Assembly: GCA_014529385.2 (NCBI GenBank)
Contig: CM043946.1
Location: 16,137,077 to 16,201,076, forward strand
From: Adiantum capillus-veneris
Lineage: Eukaryota > Streptophyta > Polypodiopsida > Polypodiales > Pteridaceae
Direction: 5' to 3'
Length of the DNA: 64,000 nucleotides
The notes beneath the pieces were generated by a model that saw only the letters and a program-made list of their open reading frames with translations, had not been told where the DNA came from and ran no database searches. Of this stretch, positions 30,501 to 44,214 are shown piece after piece (positions within the stretch are counted from its first letter, which is position 1; the number at the start of each line of letters is the position of its first letter). The position numbers and the translations under genes are program-made.

Positions 30501-32460
30501 TGTTTTGAAACGCCCCCTCCGACAAGTGACCTCCTCCCGGATTCCAACGTTTTGAAACACTCCTGCCTTGATTGCCCCTCTTCTTTCGGCAACAGTTCCC
30601 TACGTGCATTGTTGAACGTAGAAGTAAGAAGGAAAGTCTCCCGGTATGACTATCATCAAGTGGAGAAGGTGTCGGGGGATATGTGTTCGCTACGTGAGCT
30701 GGGCAGGCACCGGGCCTCTGGCTGTGGGAGGCATGAAAGAGAGAGAACAAGAACAACAGACACTGAAGGCTCTACCAATCACCGCAATCATCAATTAATT
30801 AAATATTATCTTGAGTACAACTTGGTTTTTAGCCAAGGTGGACTGTTAACAGCACCGTCACTTGGATCAGCTGCTAACTAGGAGTTTAAGCTCCCGTTAC
30901 AGGATTAATCGGGCCGTTAACGACATCGGACTTAACAAAATGCTAATTCATTCTCTAATGGATGATGGTGATGGAAAATTTTCTTTGTCGCTTTATCTGC
31001 TTCAAATACCTCGCGGATTCTCCAAGCTTCAATTCAGTTCACTGCCTCGATCATCAAGCTTCAGTTATTACCAAAGTGCACGTCTTCTCCTACTTCTTTC
31101 TCTTGCTTGGGCTCGAAACCCAACTCACCATCTCAAGCCTGATTGCTTACTTCAAGATTCCCGTTTGCTTGTAAATCTCCTTCTCACCTTTGCCTGCTCA
31201 AGCCTCGACTTTGCTTGTAATCCTCTTCTCGCCTCGGCTTGCTCAAGCCTCGACGAGCTTACCCTCAAGCTTCTTCGACCAAGCTTCTCCGATGAATCCC
31301 CTACTCGCCTTGTATTGCTCAAGCTTCGGCAAGCTTCTTGCTCAAGCTCCTCGCCGAAGCTCTCTTGCTTCAAACTCCCTTGCTTAATCTCCTTGGCTCC
31401 CAAGCTAAACTTTTCTTCCTCGAGTCCTCGTCGTTGTAACGTCCCTCTCCTTGTATTTTCTTACTTCAAGGATGAGAGCGAGCGAGAGACAGAGAGAGTT
31501 CTCTTTGCTTGCCGAGCATGAGAGCGAGAGAGAGGGAGCTTTTTTTTTCCCGAGCCTTCCCCCCTTGTAACCCTCTTGCCTGCTCTTCTCTTCCCCTTGC
31601 CCCCGTTCAACTCTTCCCTTGGATCTCCTCCTCACTTTTTCTTCGTTTTCTCCCCTGAACACTTCACTCCCTTCGTTGATGCCCTACTGATTTTTTTTCC
31701 CACCACGCAGTCACGGCACCGTGACTGACGTGGCGCAGGAAAACGCTCTTGATGATGTGGCAGTCGACGGGTCGAGCAACACAAAAATCGGGGGGACCGG
31801 CACTAAAAGGGTTCGCCATGGGCTGCAGAGTAGTTTTCTCTTCACTGGCGTGCTCGTCTGAGATCTCCTACGATTGTTGCGAGCCTTTCTCCTCCTGCAC
31901 AGTCTCGTCTTTGCTGCTGTGGACGCAATTGCCTTCCTTCCTCCTTGGGTTCACACACCCCCTAACTTTAGGGCCACTTTCATTCTCAAGTGGGCGGGCG
32001 GTCTCCCTTTGGTTGCCTTTGGCGGCCATAGGTTGAGTCTCATTGCGGGCGGGCTGCCTTTGTAAGGGCATCACATTTGGGCATACATGCAAGCCAAGGA
32101 AATACCAAGCACAACATTTTTCTCCAGCAAGCCTTGACTAACAATATCATCATGAATTTGATGCCCATATTTTCTTGCCTAGTGATGCTTGCCTTCAAGA
32201 TATAAGCGTACGTGATTGCATTTGTCCAGCTTCCTGGCCCTACCTCTGTTGGAGTTATCCCGCAATCATTGCATTTCAAGAGATGACATTCCGAACACGA
32301 AGCTCTTCAAGCACTTTTTGCACTTTATGAGACGTACACCACATTTGATTTACATGTAGACTATCATAGTACTACTGCTGGCAATATACCCTGCTATCAA
32401 TGCACTGCAGGAGATAACATTTCGGACAAGATTCTCGTCGAGCACTTACTCTGTTGCATT
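30501..32460. other. Unassigned repeat-like DNA; CT-rich low-complexity stretch
   Basis: Open frames here (for example 30862-31521) are Leu/Ser rich because the DNA is made of degenerate CTTGCTCAAGCCTCG-like words (31130-31400), so I do not call them genes. A hairpin (CCACG-CAGTCACGG, CA, mirrored arm) lies at 31703-31733. Degenerate subrepeats with GAGCACTT words lie at 32280-32460 and lead into the LTR-like block. Confidence 0.4.
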
Positions 32461-33022
32461 TCAACATTCGATCAAGAGCCAAAATCTCCCAGATGGCACA
32501 CCGACCGAGCCGACTAGACTGGCATGGAACCGGCCGTCGGTGAATCTTTAATGGTGGCCAATAACTTGGCAACCGGAACTTCGATTGCTGATCTGAAAAG
32601 ATCGACGCGCTCCACAAAGTGAGCACTTCAGGCTCGTGCATTTATTCCATTTTTGTCACCTCAGCTGCTGCAGTTGCCCAATCCGGTACGGATCTGCAAT
32701 GGACTTAAACTTCAAAGTGCCATGACTTCTTCATCGTGGCTCCAATCGACGAGCCGTAAAGACAGGCCGATAGAGCACTTCAAGCACTACAGTTCTAGAT
32801 CATAATCTCTCATCTGTGATTACTGCAAGCATACTCATTTTTGGCATCATTGATGCATCTGTTGGCCCTTTAAGCCGCATCTGGCATACATTAATCATTA
32901 AACTTGGCCTGTTATCAAGCCCTGATCACTACTCAATTAATGTGTAGGCTTCAAAGAAGCTTAGCTTGCATTTCTCTGCTCTTTTTCTCATCATGGCAGC
33001 GGAGCTACACGACAACGGTGAC
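32461..33022 (-). repeat. LTR end, family R2, reversed copy
   Basis: The reverse complement matches 60188-60717 over about 530 bp, including the TGTCA start and words such as TTGCCCAATCCGGTACGGATCTG. The right border at 33022 corresponds to the LTR start on the minus strand. No polypurine tract adjoins it, so it is a solo or 5' LTR remnant. Confidence 0.7.
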
Positions 33023-34486
33023 ATGTTGGCGATAGGCATTTTAAAATGCTAGCATTTTTGGCACTGTTTACCTCCTCTCCCCCCACCTCTTCATGCAACA
33101 TTTTAAACGCTCCTGATGGTGTTGCTTGGCATGACCGATGGTAGAGCATACCTTCTCTGATGCCTGAAGGGAGGCAACTTGACAGTGAAGCATGTTGTTC
33201 TTGCATTTTGAAATTCCAGCTCAGTAGGAGGTCAACAGCTTGCATTTCAAAATGCAACGTTTTTTGTCCTCCTTTGGAGAGAAATTGGGAGCAGTTTTGG
33301 GAGTGTCTTTGTGCCCATCTTGCAGTCCTTGGAGGTGAGGATCTTGGATCTCAAGAGAGGGAAACTTTGGTAAAGTGGCTTGGTGGAGTTTTGTATGGCC
33401 ACCTCTTGGAGGGAGAGACTTTGGCGTCCTAATGTGTTTAGGAGCCGGCTTGGTGCACATTCTACTACCACCATTGAAGAGCTACATGGTGGCTCGGAAG
33501 AGGCAGAGATGGAAGCTAAATTGGAGCGGCTTGGGAGCCGTTTTGAAGCAGTAGGGGAGCAACAAAAGAGGCAAGAAAAATCAACCAAAATCTATGGATA
33601 ACGGATTGTCACAACCATCCTTTTAGTGGCCTATGCACCAGCACAGTTCTCAAGGAGCCCGACAATTTGTTTGGATGGAGTTTGTGAAGTCAAAAGCAAA
33701 TGGCAGAGTTCGCTAGAGGACAACGGAAAAGGTCAGTTGAACAAGGATGGCAGTACTAGTACTCAGTTAGCTGCCTCGGTACCCACGAGGTACAATCACA
33801 ATTGCTTTAAATGTGACGAGATGCTTTGTTTGGCTCGGGAGTCTATAGCCAAAGGCAAAAGCAAGAATTCACTTGAAGACAAAGTCAAAGGCAAGCTGGA
33901 AAACAATTACGGTAATAAATATTTGGCAAATGAGATTGACATGGCACAATGGTGGAGGCCACAATGGCCTCGACGTCAAATTCTAGCCAAATGAAAGGTG
34001 TCACCACTGGCTACAGCCAGAGAGAGGCTTATGAGTGGCAGAGAGGGGCAAGCAATGCTCCCTATAATTAATTTGGACTTGTGTTGGAGTTCAAGTTATT
34101 GGTGTTTTGACCCGTAGGTCATGTCAATGCACATGCATCTGGCAAGGAACCAATCAGATGTCTAAAACACTATGGATGGGCACGCCAATTCATTGTTTTT
34201 GGTCGGATCATAGACAGGACGTGTTCCACAGGTCATTATCTTGGAGTTTTATATTTTGGACATGATGTGTTCACAGTTCACGAATGGGGATTATTGGATG
34301 TAGTATGGTCTACAGTTTAAAGTTTCTATAAAGGCAACCGATGCTCAAGATGGCATTACTTTCGGGTACAAAGTGGAGGAGAGCAACACCGAGGTGTATC
34401 CAGTATCCCGACCAATGTTGGGGTGTCCATGGTAGCTTCTCGACTTGGTCTCACTGTTGTTGTCCACTATGAGCTGCAAAGAGGGT
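33023..34486 (+). pseudogene. gag-like remnant of an LTR element
   Basis: At 33470-33600 a frame reads EEAEMEAKLERLGSRFEAVG, a coiled-coil start usual in gypsy gag. At 33626-33994 there is a CFKC-containing knuckle remnant with Lys-rich flanks. A further unnamed open frame of 65 codons without an ATG runs 34121-34315 (GHYLGVLYFGHDVFTVHEWG) and matches nothing I know. The stretch ends in a purine tract before the LTR at 34487. It is a broken fossil with no visible pol. Confidence 0.5.
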
Positions 34487-34667
34487 GTTAAAGTTTAGGC
34501 ATCTCAAGTGTATTGCCCAATGTGATCCCATTATTTATTTTAGGTATTTACTTTACTTATTTGTCAAAGTCTTGGGTAGGGCAATTTACTGGGATTTCTA
34601 TATAAGCAACCCCTTGCCTTCATTGTATAAACATTCAGTTATTCATTGCCAAGGTTGACTGGTTCAA

Positions 34668-34753
<86 letters not shown>

Positions 34754-34807
34754 CTCTCTTGTGCTCACTCCCCTTGGTCTCTACTCTTCTGCATCGTCGA
34801 CTTTGAC
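34487..34807 (+). repeat. LTR with a long (TC)n tract
   Basis: GAGCTGCAAAGAGGG precedes TGTTAAAG, giving a polypurine tract and a TG start. A TATATAAG box lies at 34599-34606, and the end is proposed at TTTGACA (34807). The (TC)n tract at 34670-34748 lies downstream of the TATA box. The partner LTR is not in the window. Confidence 0.6.
34670..34748. repeat. (TC)n microsatellite
   Basis: About 39 uninterrupted CT units inside the LTR. Confidence 0.98.
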
Positions 34808-37800
34808 ACATGTGTCTAAAAAAAGGCTAGAAAAGCGTACTCAAAACTAGCTTCTTGAATTCCCTTATCCCCTTAACCCTACACAACATTATCCTTAATC
34901 CCTAAAAATTAGGATTCCTTACAAGGCCCATGCAAAGCCCATATTTCTCCTAATAATGTTCAAAAACATTCACTTTAGAGTATATAAAATAATAGAAAGT
35001 TCTCCGTGTTTCATATGTCCATTTCAAGAAAATCGTTGTATACAAAGAAAAATACTTTTTTGATGTATGTGTGAGTTTTAGAAAGTGATACATTGCTTAC
35101 CCTTTCCATTGAGGGCTCGAGGTGGCAAGTAGGACTTTGGTATGCAATAATTATTGGATCATTTTAAATGTTCAAAAGTGAGTAAGAGAAAACTTTGATA
35201 TTTTCATTCTTGAGACCTAAGAATTCAAAACCTCAAATAATATTCAATGGACCAAGGCCCCTATAAAACCAATTGCTTAGTCATTTTTTGGGGCTTTTTG
35301 CACAGCTCAGGTCTATGAGAGCCGAGCGTAAAGCTTGGGAGGTTGTTTTTATTGAAGCTTGCCATTTTTGCACTTTAATGGTTGTAAAAGGTGTAGTGGA
35401 TTTCTCCCTCCCCCCCCTCACTTTTCTCTTTCTCTTTGTGTGTTTGCCACTGCTGAAGAAGGTGTGTGCCCATGGACCGTTGTGTGGTGCAAAGAGGGTG
35501 AAATTGAGGTGTAGTTTGTATCAGGAGTAGTGAAACAAGCTATCGAGGTAAATTTGTGTTGAATGGTGGTCTTGCCAAGCGAGTGTACGTTGAGCTATGT
35601 GCATATTGTGTCGTATGTGGAAGCGGTGGTTTTTGCTTGAGGGCATACCAAGAAGATTTTGAAGAAGTGTCAAACTAAGTAAGGTTGGTCAATTATGGTG
35701 GTGCCAAGGCCAATTGATATGATGGAGGAAAAGGCAAAGCCAATGCAAAAGAATCCACCTATTCAAGAGAAGCCGAGTTTCTTTGGTTGCAGAAAGAGGT
35801 AGTTATTTCTATGTCCAAGATGCTGGTTAGAGATGTTCCAGCTAAAGAAGGAAGTGCAAGTGGCTCCAAGAACGATGACGGATGTATGGTCAAGCTCGGG
35901 TATGGTTGGTCAAGATCCATTGGTTTGTTCTAGAGATTAGAAAGTGAAGTTTGCAGACAAGATTGGAGAGCTGGAGATAAACATAATTCTGGATCTTGAG
36001 ATAGAACAGGAGGTAGAAACAAACTATAGCAATTCTCTAGAGGTGGATACAACCTGGGAAACGGATTCTTCCTATTTAAGGTATGTGGAGTATGATCTCA
36101 TGCATGTTGAGAAGGAGGCAATAGATGTGTATGAAGAGCGGAAAAAGTGAAAAAATATATGCTAGTCATGGACCAAGTGGAAGCATTCAAACCCTACAAA
36201 TGAGGGCATACAGGTGAAAGTGGTATGTGGCACAATGTTAATGGTTGTGCTTATGAAGGTTGTTATGGAATGTGATACAGTGGTGTAGTAGGAGCAGAGA
36301 TTCCCCAGAAGGGATAAAGCTACTTTGGCTATAGAGGAAGGCCAAGTGGATGAAGAGGTGGTGATTTCTCCATCTGAGCCAGTTTTTATGAAAGGGCTTG
36401 TTGATGTTGGGACTGAGGGTGCTATAGGTATGGAGGCAAGAATAAAGCTGGTGGTGACATAGAAGCCTATGATAGAGTAATTTCCAATGCAATAGGTCTG
36501 TTCCATTGTGCATGAAGATAATCCTAGGATGTGCCCTTGTCCTAGCTTTCAAAAGAGGTATGTGATTCATGGTTGAAGGTATGCTTGCAAGTTCAACTAT
36601 GTTGTGGATAATCCATTGATTATAGGGTTCTCTTGAGGAGGATGGCTCTACTTTTCATGGTGGGGAGGGAGGGTCAAGTATGTGTATGGAACAAGATGGT
36701 GTGCATGATGGTGCTCTATCTAAAACAAGATGGTTGCAAGGTGATGCTTGGAGAGGTGAAGGTATGCTATGGGAATTTTATATGCATGGTTGGCTATGTG
36801 CTTGGGTGTAGCCTCACTGAGTTGTTACAAATGGATAGATGCATTCTAGAGGTGGTAGGAAGCAAGAATAAGACTTTGTACATTTGGTCGTGTTTTTTTG
36901 GTTTTCTCATCACAACTTTATCTAGTTTTTCAATTTTCAAAGCTCAATAATTAGGTTTGTGGTTGAACATAAATTTTCAGCAAGGGGGTCGGGAAACTAA
37001 ATTTGGTTGATTCTATGAAGAGGGAAAAAAAGGGCTACATGTGTCTATAGGTGCATGCTAGAGGGGTAAAGCATGTATGAAGGTCATTAGCAAACACGTG
37101 ATTACAATTGTGTATGCTTTTTGTGGTTTTTTGGGCCAAGGTGCACTACAATGGTGCCTATCAACGGTGACTAGTCAAAGTGTCCAAAGTGTTGAAATGG
37201 AAGTGCCAAAGGTGGTCCTTGAAGTGTTCTCCAAGATTTTCCAAACGGTTCTTCAATCAAAGCTAGGGGGTGCAAGATATGGTAGTTTGAAGAAAAAGAT
37301 GGTTTGCAAATCTCTGCTGGATTGGACATGCGTAGGTGGATTTTTAGAGCAAAGTGATTGGATAGATATGAAATGCTTGGTTTGTGGAGCATGTCATTCT
37401 TTTCAGATTGACAATAAAAAATGGGCAAGCTATGAGCATTGAAAGTTTTGATGAGGGCCAATTATATGCCATTTTTGTTGCCTCAATAAGTAAACCATCA
37501 TGTATTTTTTGAGCTCGCCGAGGTTCTCAAAGATGATATGCAACATATGCAGCTAGCTAAAAGTTACAAGACATCAATCAACGTTGTAAACGTGTGGAGA
37601 TATGCTCAACCAAATTTGGTTGATAACCACGTCGATGGGAAGAAAAAAACAAAATTTCCATTTTGTGGCTCGCTGTTGGAGGGCACAAGGAAGTCAATGT
37701 TCATAGTAGAGGAGTCGACTCGAAGCCAAGAATTTTGATGAATTTCTACAGAGTACCCATTTGGTGCTAGGTACCACTACCTAATAGGAGAGCTTTTCAG

Positions 37801-38366
37801 CGTGTGCAGCTAAACTTAGAAAGTCGACCACTAGAGTTGAGTTCACAGTTTAGCAAAATTCAATTATGAGAAAACTTGAATCAGAAGGAGAAGCTAAGGA
37901 AGATTCAATAGATTTTACTAATTTATGATGAACAACAAGAAGAAGAATTTTGTTAGAGGGACTTTTCACAAGAAAAAGAAAATTTCTTCTTCTGTATACC
38001 AGCTTGGAGTAAGATAGATTTGTAGAAGTTAAATAAAACATATGCATGAAAATGTTCTTGGATCAAGAGAAGGAGTAGAAGAAGAATAAATTTTATTGTT
38101 GTAGGATCATTTCCAAGAGGGAAAGACACCTCATATACCTATTTGACGAGTATTACAAACAGATACTCAGGATGGAATCGAGATATCCAATTTGACTACC
38201 ATGTGTGGGAAGCAAACCCAACAACCCATGAATATCTATCTATTTTCAATGTTTTACCTTCAAGAAAAGACACCATAATATTGGGTGGTTTGTGTATCTG
38301 ACTCCATGCACAAGAAGTTTTGGACAAATTCTCACAATAATTCCCTTATTATGACTTACCTCAACG
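34808..38366. other. Unassigned region, no supported gene
   Basis: Scattered short frames (35944-36150, 36633-36950, 37077-37442, 37538-37738) have no recognised motif. The acidic frame at 35944-36150 and the VPKVVLEVFSKIF-like words near 37200 could be worn gypsy gag/pol text, but not enough remains to say so. Confidence 0.35.
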
Positions 38367-38576
38367 TCATGAGCTTATGTGAGGTAGACACCGCAGACCT
38401 AGCTAGGTATGATTAAGGGCAGGGGACCGCCGGCCCCCGGTGAGGGGGCCGGTGGTCCCCTGTCCACAATCGTACCTAGCTAGGTATGTGGTACTTCCCT
38501 CACCGGGGGCCGACGGTCCCCTGTCCACAATCGTACCTAGCTAGGTATGTGGTACTTCCCTCACAGAAGCTCATGA
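38367..38576. repeat. GC-rich foldback element with an internally duplicated arm
   Basis: Outer ends TCATGAGCTT (38367) and its reverse complement (to 38576) define an inverted repeat. Its core is a near-perfect GC hairpin: 38420-38438 pairs with 38444-38462 around a GGTGA loop. The palindrome CCTAGCTAGG appears once in the left arm and twice in the right. The right arm contains a 50-bp direct repeat with period 61 (38454-38503, 38515-38564). No target duplication was found. Confidence 0.8.
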
Positions 38577-40303
<1,727 letters not shown>

Positions 40304-40314
40304 GAGTTTAGAAA
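40304..40314 (+). repeat. Target-site duplication, 3' side of LINE-1
   Basis: GAGTTTAGAAA lies next to the poly(T) run and recurs at 46184-46194. This is the pair expected from target-primed reverse transcription. Confidence 0.85.
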
Positions 40315-40316
40315 TG

Positions 40317-40329
40317 TTTTTTTTTTTTT
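40317..40329 (-). other. Poly(A) tail of LINE-1
   Basis: T13 on the plus strand lies two bases from the target duplication and corresponds to the 3' tail of the minus-strand LINE. Confidence 0.9.
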
Positions 40330-40422
40330 GAGGAAAGTGGAATTGTATTAAAAGAAAGGGTTACAAAGGGGGGAAATAGACTCACAGATAGGGGGTGGGT
40401 CAACCCCACTTCTCAGAAACTA

Positions 40423-41514
40423 TTACATGAGGTAAAGCATTCTGAATCTAGCATGGTGGTAAATCAGAGGGGCAACAGAACACCATTTTTGCCAGCAGGT
40501 TGACTTTAAGACATAAGATATAGACAAGCCCTGTGGTAGAGCTTCTTTTACTTTATTACATAGTTTGAGGGCAGAATGCTTTAAATCAGACTTAAGGAGA
40601 CAAAGGGAATAGACAGAGGGGTTATTGAACATAGTAGCATTCCTCTGATTCCATATAAATCACAGAAGGTAACCTCTCCAGATGGTCCACAATGGGATGT
40701 CAAGACCCCTGCAGCTACCCAATAAGAAGTCTTTGAAGTCCAAAGCTTTAAGATTTATTTGGATGGTTACACTCTGAATGGCTCTTAGTAATCCCCCATT
40801 AGCTTTACAATTGAACCAAAGGTGTGAGTTTTCTTCCACAGCTTTATGACATCTGGTGCAAACACCATTACTTACTCCTACTTTGAGTGCTCTGCTTCCA
40901 GTCCAGATGCCATTATGGATGATTAGCCACATGAGGGTTGAGTGTTTTATCTCCAAAGGAAATGCCCAAAGACATTTAAACATGTAGGTCCATTGCTTCC
41001 TACTCCAACCAATCTTCCAAATTTTGTTAAGTCTTTTCTTTATGTCCCCTTCTACTCCTGAATTAGGGTAAAATTGCTTGTATACATCTTCAGTCAGCTT
41101 GCCTAACCTGTTTGCTGCTTGGTTAGCTCTGTGGGGGACAATGAATTGTCCTAGCTTCAAATTAGTTGTCTCCATGCACCACGTGGCAAGGGAGATTGGT
41201 ATTGAGGATTGAATGTGAAGCTTTCTATTATTCTTTAGTTTGCTTTGGTGGAGGATATCTTCCCAGTATCTAATGCCTTCTTTATTACATTTGTGAGCTT
41301 TTATGCAAGATAGTACATAGGATTTTCCTGCAAAAAAACCAAACCATATAGAATTTTGAAGAAAAATGGACTGGTTAGAGTAGAAATGTGTTGAGGGTTT
41401 CCATTGTGCTTTGACTGTATTCCAGCCAGCCACATTCTGCACACCAGCTTGGATCCTACTGGATGCATATTGACAGTTGACAGCAGGATCTCCCTGAGGT
41501 AAAATTTTGACCAA
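40423..41514 (-). pseudogene. LINE-1 ORF2 C-terminal zinc-binding region
   Basis: The frame contains KHSTLMWLIIHNGIWTGSR, followed by CTRCHKAVEENSHLWFNC, the CxxC...HxxxxC pattern of the zf-RVT domain found after RT in plant LINEs. An in-frame TAG at 40660-40662 separates it from the last 69 codons. The preceding RT region is in a different frame, so a frameshift lies in the overlap 41301-41514. Confidence 0.88.
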
Positions 41515-42947
41515 GATTTGTAGTTTGCATATCTGAATTTTTGAATATCCCTTTTGATAAGTGAAGCCCAGTAATCATTTGAGTCTGAAGCTCTGTAGAT
41601 CCACTTGGCTACAAGCTTGGTGGATAATCTCTCAAGGTTAAGCAGTCCAAGCCCCCCTTTATCTTTTGGGAGACAACATATTTCCCATGAAACTTTGGGC
41701 AGCCTTTTGTGAGCATTATCACCTCCCCACAAAAAGTTCCTTGCCATAGAAAAGATTTGGTTAATCTGGTACTTAGCTGGGGACCAGCAAGACAAAAAGT
41801 AAATGAGTGAGGGCAACAGATAGTGATTTAAAATAAAAACTCTTGATGAAATGGAGGAGTGAGCATGCTTCCATTTACCCAGATTTTGTTTGAATTTATC
41901 AATGACCCATTCCCATCTTTGTGCGAAAGAAACTTTAAATCCCATTGGAATGCCAAGCAGCCTGAAGATTTCTCCTTTCTTGAGTTCTTGGTAGCCAGAG
42001 GTAGTAACTACCTGAGGAGTTTGTCCATTAGAGCTTCTGTACCGTGTTTTGTTATGATTAATCACTGATCCATTGGCTTTGCAGAATGTGTCCAAACACT
42101 ACCAGAACAGTGTAGCTGATGCACTATCATTAGCAATTATGGAGTTGGTGTCATCGGCAAACTGTTGCAGCACAAAATCTCTATCCATCCCTGGGATCTT
42201 CAAACCCTGCATTGTTCCTTTGGCTAGTGCATCTTTCACTAACCATCCAAGAGAGTCAGAGCATATAGCATACAGTAGAGGAGCTATAGGGCAGCCTTGC
42301 CTGATAGACCTCTTTAAAGTAAACATCTCAGATAAATCTCCATTAATAGCACATCTTGCCCAGGCATTTCCAAATAAAATTTGAACAAATTTGATAAAGT
42401 GCTTTCCAAAACCAATATCAAACAAGGATTGAAAGATGAAGTCCCATTCAATTCTGTCATAGGATTTATCAAAATCAATCTTAAAGAATAGGAACTCTTG
42501 ATCACTGTCCTGAGCATACTCCATGGCTTCCCAAAGGGTAATGATAGCATCCATAATGTATTTGCCCTTTATAAAGCCCTTCTGCTATGGAAGGATCATA
42601 TGCTTCATGTGATCACTCAGCCTTCTAGCTAAGGCCAAAGAGAAAATTTTGTATATAGAAGTCAAACACATAATGGGCCTCCAGTTACCTAGGTCCTCCT
42701 TTTCCCCTCTTTTATGAATGAGCTTGATGACACTAGTGTTCATAGAGGTAGATAGAGCTCCTACCTTTACATTCTCCTTCCAGATGGACAAGAGATGGGG
42801 CATTAGAAAATTCTTATATATTTTAAAGAACTCATTAGGCATTCCATCTATGCATGGAGATTTACCATTTTTTAAAGCATCAATACTGTTTCTCAGCTCC
42901 CACTCAGTTAGGGGATGATCCATCACTTGAGCTGTAGCCTCAGGCAC
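41515..42947 (-). pseudogene. LINE-1 ORF2 reverse transcriptase
   Basis: The order is typical of L1-type RT: NGKSPCIDGMPNEFFK, NWRPIMCLTSIYKIFS, then KIDFDKSYDRIEWDF, SIRQGCPIAPLLYA and the catalytic QQFADDTNSI (near 42150-42161), then LGIPMGF. In-frame stops at 42585-42587 and 42099-42101 interrupt an otherwise continuous frame. The catalytic Asp pair is retained. RT would copy LINE RNA at the nicked target. Confidence 0.93.
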
Positions 42948-43116
42948 ACTTTTTTCCTTGCCTTAGCAATAGTGGCTCTGGAAGCTATGATATGAGCCAC
43001 TCTTTTGGGGGGGGAGGAGAAAATATCAGCAAAATAACTTTTGGCAAACTTTAATTTATCCTTATGAGATGTTGTCTGAAGACCACTCTCATCCTTAAGC
43101 AGAGGGACAAAGTATC

Positions 43117-43563
43117 TTATCTTCTTTTTATTAAGATATTGAACATTTGATTATCTGGTTTATTGATTTTACCTGCCCAGAATTCTCTTGTCCATTGGAG
43201 TGAGGCTTTAGCAGCTAGGAGCTCCTCTTCTCTAAGAGTGACTTTTAGATCATCTAAGAGGGGCGATGGAGGATAACTAGGACCAGAAAGAGCTTCAAGC
43301 TCTTCTATGTTTTTCTTGATCATCATCCTTCTATTTTCTCTAATGACCCTAGCTTTCTTTTTAAAACTAGTAAGAAGAGTCTGGGTCTCCCTAACTGCTC
43401 TATCACAGGATTTGAATGCAGAGACATGAGTACAGAAAGTAGTATCAAAGATATTCTCAACTTTACTTTTGAAAATGTCTAATGCAAGGAGAGATTGATC
43501 CAGATGAGGCCAACCTGCCTTATATATACATTCCTCTTTCTGAAGCTCAAAGATAACTGGCAA
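43117..43563 (-). pseudogene. LINE-1 ORF2 linker between endonuclease and RT
   Basis: This 148-codon frame is Lys/Arg rich with helical, coiled-coil-like sequence (CDRAVRETQTLLTSFKKKAR), as expected between EN and RT of plant LINEs. It is in a different frame from both neighbours, so at least one frameshift lies at each side. Confidence 0.75.
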
Positions 43564-44213
43564 GTGAGTTGTCCTTATAACAATTTACCTGCCAATAGTC
43601 CTGCATTACACTGGAGCTCATGTAAATCTTGTCCATTCTGGCCACTCTATAGCATGGACCATTTTGTTTATTGCTCCAGGTGTGCCTAGTATTCTCCGAG
43701 ATATCAAGAAGGTTTTGCTTTACTAGGACTTGCTCCCATTTAGCTTTTTCAGAGCTTCTCATTGGAGGCCCCAATTGATTCCATCTGTCAAGAGAACACT
43801 CAACCATGTTAAAGTCCCCTACAATCATACAAGGACCTGAGAGGTTAGAGATCTCTTCCCAGGAAATAGCTCTTTCCACATAAGACTTAGAAGCATAGAC
43901 AGAGACAAGATACTGCTATCCAACTGCCCTTTTGGGATGAGTGTTGAGCTGTCACCAGATGGTTGTATTTATTTGCTATGCCCAAAGCTGCACCTCCTCT
44001 GCCTTGCAAACGATCGGTGTAATACCAGTTAAATCCATAGCCAATTCTGTGCAGGTTAGAAATAAGGTTTGTACCAGAGACCTTGAGTTCCGGTAGACAG
44101 AGGAAGTCCAGACTGAGATTAGTATCAAAAGGCCATTTTTTTATTGACAAGGGCCCTTAGGGGATCAATGAGCCCCTTGCAATTTGTAAGTGAGGGCTTT
44201 TATATTAGGACAC
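43547..44213 (-). pseudogene. LINE-1 ORF2 apurinic-type endonuclease
   Basis: LSLDFLCLPELKVSG near the start holds the metal-binding Glu (usual ETK/ELK). GGAALGI and SGPCMIVGDFNMVE follow, the latter being the GDFN motif. RVARMDKIYMSS is the later RLDR-like block. The domain nicks target DNA. The frame changes near 43880, and a TGA lies shortly after the proposed start at 44213. Confidence 0.85.
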
Positions 44214-44214
44214 T

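Noticed and set aside
30862-31521. 219-codon frame as a gene
   Set aside because: Leu/Ser-rich translation of CT-rich degenerate repeats, with no domain and a competing frame on the other strand.
36633-37442. Frames of 105 and 121 codons as a worn pol gene
   Set aside because: Only a few gypsy-like words can be imagined, with no catalytic motif, so the evidence is too weak.
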